From Alcaligenes sp. SDU_A2 (GTDB taxonomy: Bacteria; Pseudomonadota; Gammaproteobacteria; Burkholderiales; Burkholderiaceae_B): a stretch of 64,000 nt of DNA. The stretch covers positions 1,178,001 to 1,242,000 of the forward strand of contig NZ_CP151273.1 of assembly GCF_038237375.1 (NCBI RefSeq), read 5' to 3'. The translations under genes and the position numbers were made by a program. The notes under the pieces are model-generated. The model did not search any database and had not been told where the DNA came from. It worked only from the letters and a program-made list of their open reading frames with translations. This document shows positions 59,338-64,000 of this stretch, one piece after another. How positions within the stretch are numbered: the first letter of the stretch is position 1; each line of letters starts with the position of its first letter.

Positions 59338-61668
59338 ATGGTAGAACTCACCATCGATGGCATTAAAGTTGACGCCCCGGAAGGCAGCATGGTCATTCAG
59401 GCTGCCCATGATGCCGGGGTCTATGTGCCGCACTTCTGTTATCACAAAAAACTGAGTATTGCCGCCAACTGCCGCATGTGTCTGGTGGACGTGGAAAAAG
59501 CGCCCAAGCCTTTGCCGGCCTGCGCCACGCCCGTGACCAACGGCATGGTTGTGCGTACCCGCTCGGAAAAAGCCATTGCCGCCCAGAAAAGCGTCATGGA
59601 GTTTCTGTTGATCAACCACCCCCTGGATTGCCCCGTGTGCGACCAGGGCGGCGAGTGTCAGCTGCAGGATCTGGCAGTGGGCTACGGCGGTTCCGAATCG
59701 CGCTACAAAGAAGAAAAGCGCGTGGTCGCCGCCAAGTCCATGGGGCCGCTGATTTCCACCGAAGCCATGCAGCGTTGCATTCATTGCACGCGTTGCGTGC
59801 GTACCGGCGAAGAGATCGCCGGCGTGCAGGAAGTGGGCATGCTCAATCGCGGCGAACACGCCGAGATCACCACCTTTGTGGGCAAGGCCGTGGAGTCCGA
59901 ACTGTCGGGCAATATGATCGACGTCTGTCCCGTGGGTGCGCTGCTCTCCAAGCCGTTTCGCTTCAATGCCCGTACCTGGGAACTGGCCCGTCGCCGCAGC
60001 GTCAGCCCGCACGACAGCGTCGGTGCCAATCTGGTCATTCAGGCCAAGATGGACAAAGTGCTGCGCGTGGTGCCCTTCGAGAACGAAGAGGTCAACGAAT
60101 GCTGGATCAGCGACCGCGACCGTTTTTCCTACGAAGGTCTGTATACCGAAGACCGCCTGACCCATCCTATGGTGCGTGGCGATGACGGCCAGTGGCGTGA
60201 AGCGTCCTGGAACGATGCCATGCAGACCATCGTGGCCGGCATGAATGCCGTACGCGAGAAATTCGGTGCCGATCAGTTGGGCTGCATCGGCTCGGCCACG
60301 TCGACCACGGAAGAACTGGCCTTGCTGGCCCGCCTGGGCCGTGCTCTGGGCACTGAAAACATCGACTTCCGCCTGCGTCAGACCGATGCGCGCCTGGATG
60401 CTGCCCTGGCCGGTGTGCCATGGCTGGGTATGCCGCTGGCCGAATTGAACAATCTGGATCGTGTTCTGGTTGTCGGTTCGTTCCTGCGCAAGGATCACCC
60501 ACTGATGGCCCAGCGCCTGCGTCAGGCTGTCAAGCGCGGTGCGCAAGTCTCGTTCATCGATTCGGCGGCCGACAATCCATTGTTCAACGCCATTGCGGGT
60601 CGCCTGACCGTTGCGCCTAGCCAATTGCCCAAGGCCTTGGCCGAAGTGCTGGTGGCGCTGGCCAAGGCTAAGGACGCTGCCGTCCCAGCGGGCCTGGAAG
60701 GTGTGCAGGTTTCGGCACAAGCACAGCAGATCGCCGATAGCCTGGCTTCGGGCGAGCGCGTGGCCGTATTGCTGGGCAATATGGCTGTCAATTCCGATCA
60801 GGCCAGTGTCATTGCCGCCAATGCTAGCGCGATTGCGCAGGCCAGCGGTGGCACGCTGGGCTTCTTGACTGCCGGCGGCAATACCGTAGGCGGTTATCTG
60901 GCCAATGCCGTGCCCGGCAAGGGCGGCTTGACGGCCGAACAGATGCTGGCGCAGTCCCTGCGTGCCTATCTGGTTCTGAATGTCGAGCCCTCCCTGGACA
61001 GCGATCTGGGCGAACGGGCCGTCGAAACCCTGAAGTCCGCGACCTTCTCGGTCGCCTTGACCTCTTACCGCTCGGCGGCCGAGAGCTGGGCCGACGTCAT
61101 GTTGCCTGTGTCGCCATTCACGGAAACCTCCGGCACATTCGTGAACGCCGAAGGCCGCGTGCAAAGCTTCAAGGGTGCAGCAGCGCCTGTGGGCGATACG
61201 CGTCCCGCCTGGAAGGTCTTGCGTGTGCTGGGCAATCTGTTCCAGCTCGACGGCTTTGACGACGAAACCTCCGAATCGGTACGTGACTCGGTCATGGCCG
61301 GCGGCGTGGAATCGCGCCTGTCCAACCAGATCAAGCTGGCCCCTTCGGCACAGCCTGTGGTGTCCGGTCTGGAGCGGGTGGCCGATGTGCCTATTTACCG
61401 CAGCGATGCCTTGGTACGCCGTTCCGCTCCCCTGCAGGCCACGCCGGCCTCCGAGGCTCCTCGCGCGCGCATGTCCGCCGCCACGCTGGCCCATTTGGGT
61501 CTGGCCGACGGTGATCTGGTTCGCGTCCGTTCCTCGCAAGGCGAGGCTACCTTGCCAGCACAGCTGGACGATACCGTGGCACCGTCGTCGGTTCGCGTGG
61601 CCACGGCTTTTCCTGAAACCGCCGCACTGGGCAGCGCATTCGGTCAATTGACAGTGGAGCGTGCATAA
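59338..61668 (+). CDS. nuoG: NADH-quinone oxidoreductase subunit G
   Basis: This 776-residue largest peripheral subunit has an N-terminal ferredoxin-like part with the 2Fe-2S ligands ('[17 protein letters not shown]'), the His/Cys cluster motif '[18 protein letters not shown]' and '[17 protein letters not shown]', then a molybdopterin-oxidoreductase-like domain without cofactor. The Cys quartet for the extra N7 cluster seen in E. coli is not found after residue 210, so N7 seems absent. Confidence 0.96.
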   Translation: MVELTIDGIKVDAPEGSMVIQAAHDAGVYVPHFCYHKKLSIAANCRMCLVDVEKAPKPLPACATPVTNGMVVRTRSEKAIAAQKSVMEFLLINHPLDCPVCDQGGECQLQDLAVGYGGSESRYKEEKRVVAAKSMGPLISTEAMQRCIHCTRCVRTGEEIAGVQEVGMLNRGEHAEITTFVGKAVESELSGNMIDVCPVGALLSKPFRFNARTWELARRRSVSPHDSVGANLVIQAKMDKVLRVVPFENEEVNECWISDRDRFSYEGLYTEDRLTHPMVRGDDGQWREASWNDAMQTIVAGMNAVREKFGADQLGCIGSATSTTEELALLARLGRALGTENIDFRLRQTDARLDAALAGVPWLGMPLAELNNLDRVLVVGSFLRKDHPLMAQRLRQAVKRGAQVSFIDSAADNPLFNAIAGRLTVAPSQLPKALAEVLVALAKAKDAAVPAGLEGVQVSAQAQQIADSLASGERVAVLLGNMAVNSDQASVIAANASAIAQASGGTLGFLTAGGNTVGGYLANAVPGKGGLTAEQMLAQSLRAYLVLNVEPSLDSDLGERAVETLKSATFSVALTSYRSAAESWADVMLPVSPFTETSGTFVNAEGRVQSFKGAAAPVGDTRPAWKVLRVLGNLFQLDGFDDETSESVRDSVMAGGVESRLSNQIKLAPSAQPVVSGLERVADVPIYRSDALVRRSAPLQATPASEAPRARMSAATLAHLGLADGDLVRVRSSQGEATLPAQLDDTVAPSSVRVATAFPETAALGSAFGQLTVERA

Positions 61669-61669
61669 C

Positions 61670-62743
61670 ATGGATTTTCTCTCTGTCATCAATAACTTTG
61701 GGACCGAACTGCTGGGCGATACCGCCTGGTTCGTGGTCTGGACCCTGCTCAAAATCGTCGCTATCGCGCTGCCCATCATCCTGTGCGTTGCCTACCTGAC
61801 GTACTGGGAGCGCAAGATGATCGGCTTCATGCACGTGCGGCTGGGGCCGACCCGCGTAGGTTATCGGGGCTTGTTGCAGCCCTTTGCCGACGTTTTCAAG
61901 CTGCTGACCAAAGAGCTGATCGTTCCCGCCAAGTCCAACAAGACTTTGTACATCCTGGCACCGGTCGTTACGCTGATGCCGGCGCTGGCCGCCTGGGCCG
62001 TCATTCCCTTTGGCCCGGATATGGTCCTGGCCAATATCAATGCCGGCTTGCTGTACATTCTGGGCATTACCTCTCTGGGTGTGTATGGCGTGATCGTGGC
62101 CGGTTGGGCCTCCAACTCCAAGTACGCTCTGTTGGGTGGCTTGCGTGCCGCCGCACAGGTGCTGTCTTACGAATTGGCTATCGGCTTTGTGCTGATCACC
62201 GTGCTGCTGGTCTCGGGTACCCTGAATCTGTCTGGCATCGTCATGGGCCAGACCCAGGGTTACTTTGCCGACAAAGGGCTGAACTTCCTGTCCTGGAACT
62301 GGCTGCCGCTGTTGCCGCTGTTCGTCATCTACGTCATTTCCGCCGTGGCAGAGACCAATCGCCACCCCTTTGACGTGGTGGAAGGCGAATCGGAAATCGT
62401 GGCCGGCCCTATGGTGGAATACTCAGGCATGGGTTTTGCCCTGTTCTTCCTGGGCGAGTACGCCAACATGATTTTGTTGTCTGCGCTGGCATCGATCATG
62501 TTCCTGGGCGGTTGGACTCCCATCGTCGAGTTCGCTCCCTTCACCTGGATTCCAGGCTGGCTGTGGTTGGGTCTGAAGACCTTTATCGTGGTCTCCATGT
62601 TCATCTGGTTCCGCGCAACCTTCCCACGGTATCGCTATGACCAGATCATGCGTCTGGGCTGGAAAGTATTCATCCCGCTGACGGGTGTGTGGCTGCTGGT
62701 CGTGGCGATCTGGATGCAGACGCCATGGAACATCTGGCAATAA
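61670..62743 (+). CDS. nuoH: NADH-quinone oxidoreductase subunit H
   Basis: This 357-residue membrane subunit with about eight or nine helices forms the quinone-entry channel. '[41 protein letters not shown]' and '[28 protein letters not shown]' are the invariant loops. It starts one base after the nuoG stop. Confidence 0.97.
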   Translation: MDFLSVINNFGTELLGDTAWFVVWTLLKIVAIALPIILCVAYLTYWERKMIGFMHVRLGPTRVGYRGLLQPFADVFKLLTKELIVPAKSNKTLYILAPVVTLMPALAAWAVIPFGPDMVLANINAGLLYILGITSLGVYGVIVAGWASNSKYALLGGLRAAAQVLSYELAIGFVLITVLLVSGTLNLSGIVMGQTQGYFADKGLNFLSWNWLPLLPLFVIYVISAVAETNRHPFDVVEGESEIVAGPMVEYSGMGFALFFLGEYANMILLSALASIMFLGGWTPIVEFAPFTWIPGWLWLGLKTFIVVSMFIWFRATFPRYRYDQIMRLGWKVFIPLTGVWLLVVAIWMQTPWNIWQ

Positions 62744-62760
62744 GTCAAAGGGGCAAGATT

Positions 62761-63249
62761 ATGGAAGCAATCAAAGATTTCTTTGGCAGCCTGATGCTGT
62801 CCGAAATGCTCAAGGGCATGCGCCTGACCGGCAAGTACTTCTTCAAACGCAAGGTCACGTTGCGTTATCCGCTGGAAAAGACGCCGACTTCGCCTCGGTT
62901 CCGTGGTTTGCATGCACTGCGTCGCTACGAAAACGGCGAAGAACGCTGCATCGCCTGCAAGCTGTGCGAAGCCGTGTGCCCGGCCATGGCCATTTCCATC
63001 GAGTCCGCCGAGCGCGAGGACGGCACGCGCCGTACCACGCGCTACGACATCGATCTGGCCAAGTGCATTTTCTGTGGTTTCTGTGAAGAAAGCTGCCCGG
63101 TCGATTCGATCGTGGAAACGCATATTCACGAGTACCACGGCGAGAAGCGGGGCGACCTGTACTACACCAAGGATATGCTGCTGGCCATTGGCGATCGCTA
63201 CGAGGACGAAATCGCTCGTCGTCGCGCCGCAGATGCACCTTATCGCTAA
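62761..63249 (+). CDS. nuoI: NADH-quinone oxidoreductase subunit I
   Basis: This 162-residue subunit has two 4Fe-4S clusters (N6a, N6b) with ligands in '[17 protein letters not shown]' and '[19 protein letters not shown]'. It links the flavin end of the chain to N2. ATG 62761 is chosen; the frame from 62689 overlaps nuoH. Confidence 0.98.
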   Translation: MEAIKDFFGSLMLSEMLKGMRLTGKYFFKRKVTLRYPLEKTPTSPRFRGLHALRRYENGEERCIACKLCEAVCPAMAISIESAEREDGTRRTTRYDIDLAKCIFCGFCEESCPVDSIVETHIHEYHGEKRGDLYYTKDMLLAIGDRYEDEIARRRAADAPYR

Positions 63250-63267
63250 GGCCGGAGCTTTACATAT

Positions 63268-63909
63268 ATGTTATTTACTACTGTTCTGTTCTATGTGCTG
63301 GCGCTGGTGCTGGTGGTGGCCGCGTTCCGCGTCATTTCCGCCAGCAACCCGGTCACAGCCGTGCTGCACCTGATCCTGGTTTTCTTCACGGCCGCCATGC
63401 TGTGGATGCTGATGGGAGCCGAGTTCCTGTCGCTGCTGCTGGTGGTGGTGTATGTGGGTGCCGTCATGGTCATGTTCCTGTTCGTCATCATGATGTTGGA
63501 TGTGCGCCAGGAAGCGGGTGGCTCCAAGTTCAAGGCCTACATTCCTCTGGGTTTGCTGATCGGGGCCATCATGGTTCTGGAAATGGGCTTTGTCCTGACC
63601 CAGTTGTGGCTCAATACCGGCCCGGCTGCCGTCATGCCGGATGACTACAACAATACCCAGGTGATCGGCGAACTGATGTACTCGCAGTACGTCCTGGCTG
63701 TTCTTGTCGGCGGCATCGTGCTGCTGGTGGGCATGGTCTCGGCCATTGCCCTGACGCTGCGCAAGCGCGAAGGCGTCAAGCGCACCGTGTCTGGCCAGCA
63801 GGTCAAGGTCCGCGCCCAGGATCGCCTGCGCATGGTCTCCATACCTTCTCAAACCGAAAAGCCGTCGGTATCCAGTTCGGCTGACGCCGTCGTTTCGGGA
63901 GACAAATGA
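63268..63909 (+). CDS. nuoJ: NADH-quinone oxidoreductase subunit J
   Basis: This 213-residue membrane subunit has five helices; '[36 protein letters not shown]' is the conserved third-helix region with the pi-bulge implicated in coupling. The C-terminal ~45 residues are polar and probably cytoplasmic. Overlaps nuoK (ATGA). Confidence 0.95.
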   Translation: MLFTTVLFYVLALVLVVAAFRVISASNPVTAVLHLILVFFTAAMLWMLMGAEFLSLLLVVVYVGAVMVMFLFVIMMLDVRQEAGGSKFKAYIPLGLLIGAIMVLEMGFVLTQLWLNTGPAAVMPDDYNNTQVIGELMYSQYVLAVLVGGIVLLVGMVSAIALTLRKREGVKRTVSGQQVKVRAQDRLRMVSIPSQTEKPSVSSSADAVVSGDK

Positions 63910-64000
63910 TGATGACGCTGTCGCTTGCGCACTATCTCGTCCTGAGCGCCGTGCTGTTCACGGTAGGCCTGTTCGGCTTTTTCCTGAATCGCCGTAACCT
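63906..64000 (+). CDS. nuoK: NADH-quinone oxidoreductase subunit K (partial, right edge)
   Basis: The first 31 codons are visible: '[15 protein letters not shown]' and 'FFLNRRN' match the NuoK start. Three successive ATG codons (63906, 63909, 63912) make the exact start uncertain. The rest lies outside the window. Confidence 0.9.
   Translation, partial: MMMTLSLAHYLVLSAVLFTVGLFGFFLNRRN

Noticed and set aside
59311-61779. 822-codon minus-strand frame opposite nuoG
   Set aside because: Antisense shadow of nuoG; composition rich in His/Gln/Arg/Gly, no domain recognised.

Overview
The window looks like an Alcaligenaceae chromosome, most likely Alcaligenes. This rests on the family resemblance of the core genes (rpsO-pnp, ilvIHC, pssA, nuoA-K, tpiA-secG, a Burkholderiales-type porin and a 260-residue 3-hydroxybutyrate dehydrogenase). 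It carries two integrated phage-related elements followed by about 32 kb of ordinary chromosome.

Region 1 (about 1-20,578) is the late half of a prophage, cut by the left edge. An HK97-type head module (portal end, ClpP-like protease, capsid, connectors) is joined to a Mu-like contractile tail (sheath, tube, frameshifted chaperone, tape measure, gpN/P/45/46/47/48-like baseplate). The most unusual feature is the tail-fibre locus at 14,214-17,090. A constant fibre N-terminus runs into four copies of a ~23-bp site in alternating orientation. Alternative, promoterless and start-less C-terminal cassettes are coded on both strands between them. A tyrosine recombinase with all catalytic residues lies immediately downstream. 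This has the architecture of a shufflon. Lysis genes (holins, GH24 lysozyme, overlapping spanins) and a two-gene cargo (unknown protein plus PIN domain) complete the prophage.

Region 2 (about 20,579-31,566) starts at the 3' half of tRNA-Ser(CGA). It holds a P4-type integrase, AlpA regulator, C4-like structured RNA, a small-gene control and replication module with iteron-like repeats, and its own capsid, protease, portal, HNH, small and large terminase and connector, but no tail or lysis genes. This matches a capsid-forming phage-inducible island (cf-PICI-like satellite), which must take tails from a helper phage. Integrase arm-type repeats (GACGGTAT) lie near both ends.

Region 3 (31,567-64,000) is chromosomal. 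It holds an ABC importer with a LysR regulator and histidine phosphatase, 3-hydroxybutyrate dehydrogenase, yaaA, a YccS-like membrane protein, the ilvIHC branched-chain pathway, pssA, rpsO-pnp, three tRNAs, a quinone oxidoreductase, tpiA, secG, a major porin, and the complex I operon nuoA to nuoK (nuoK is cut by the right edge).
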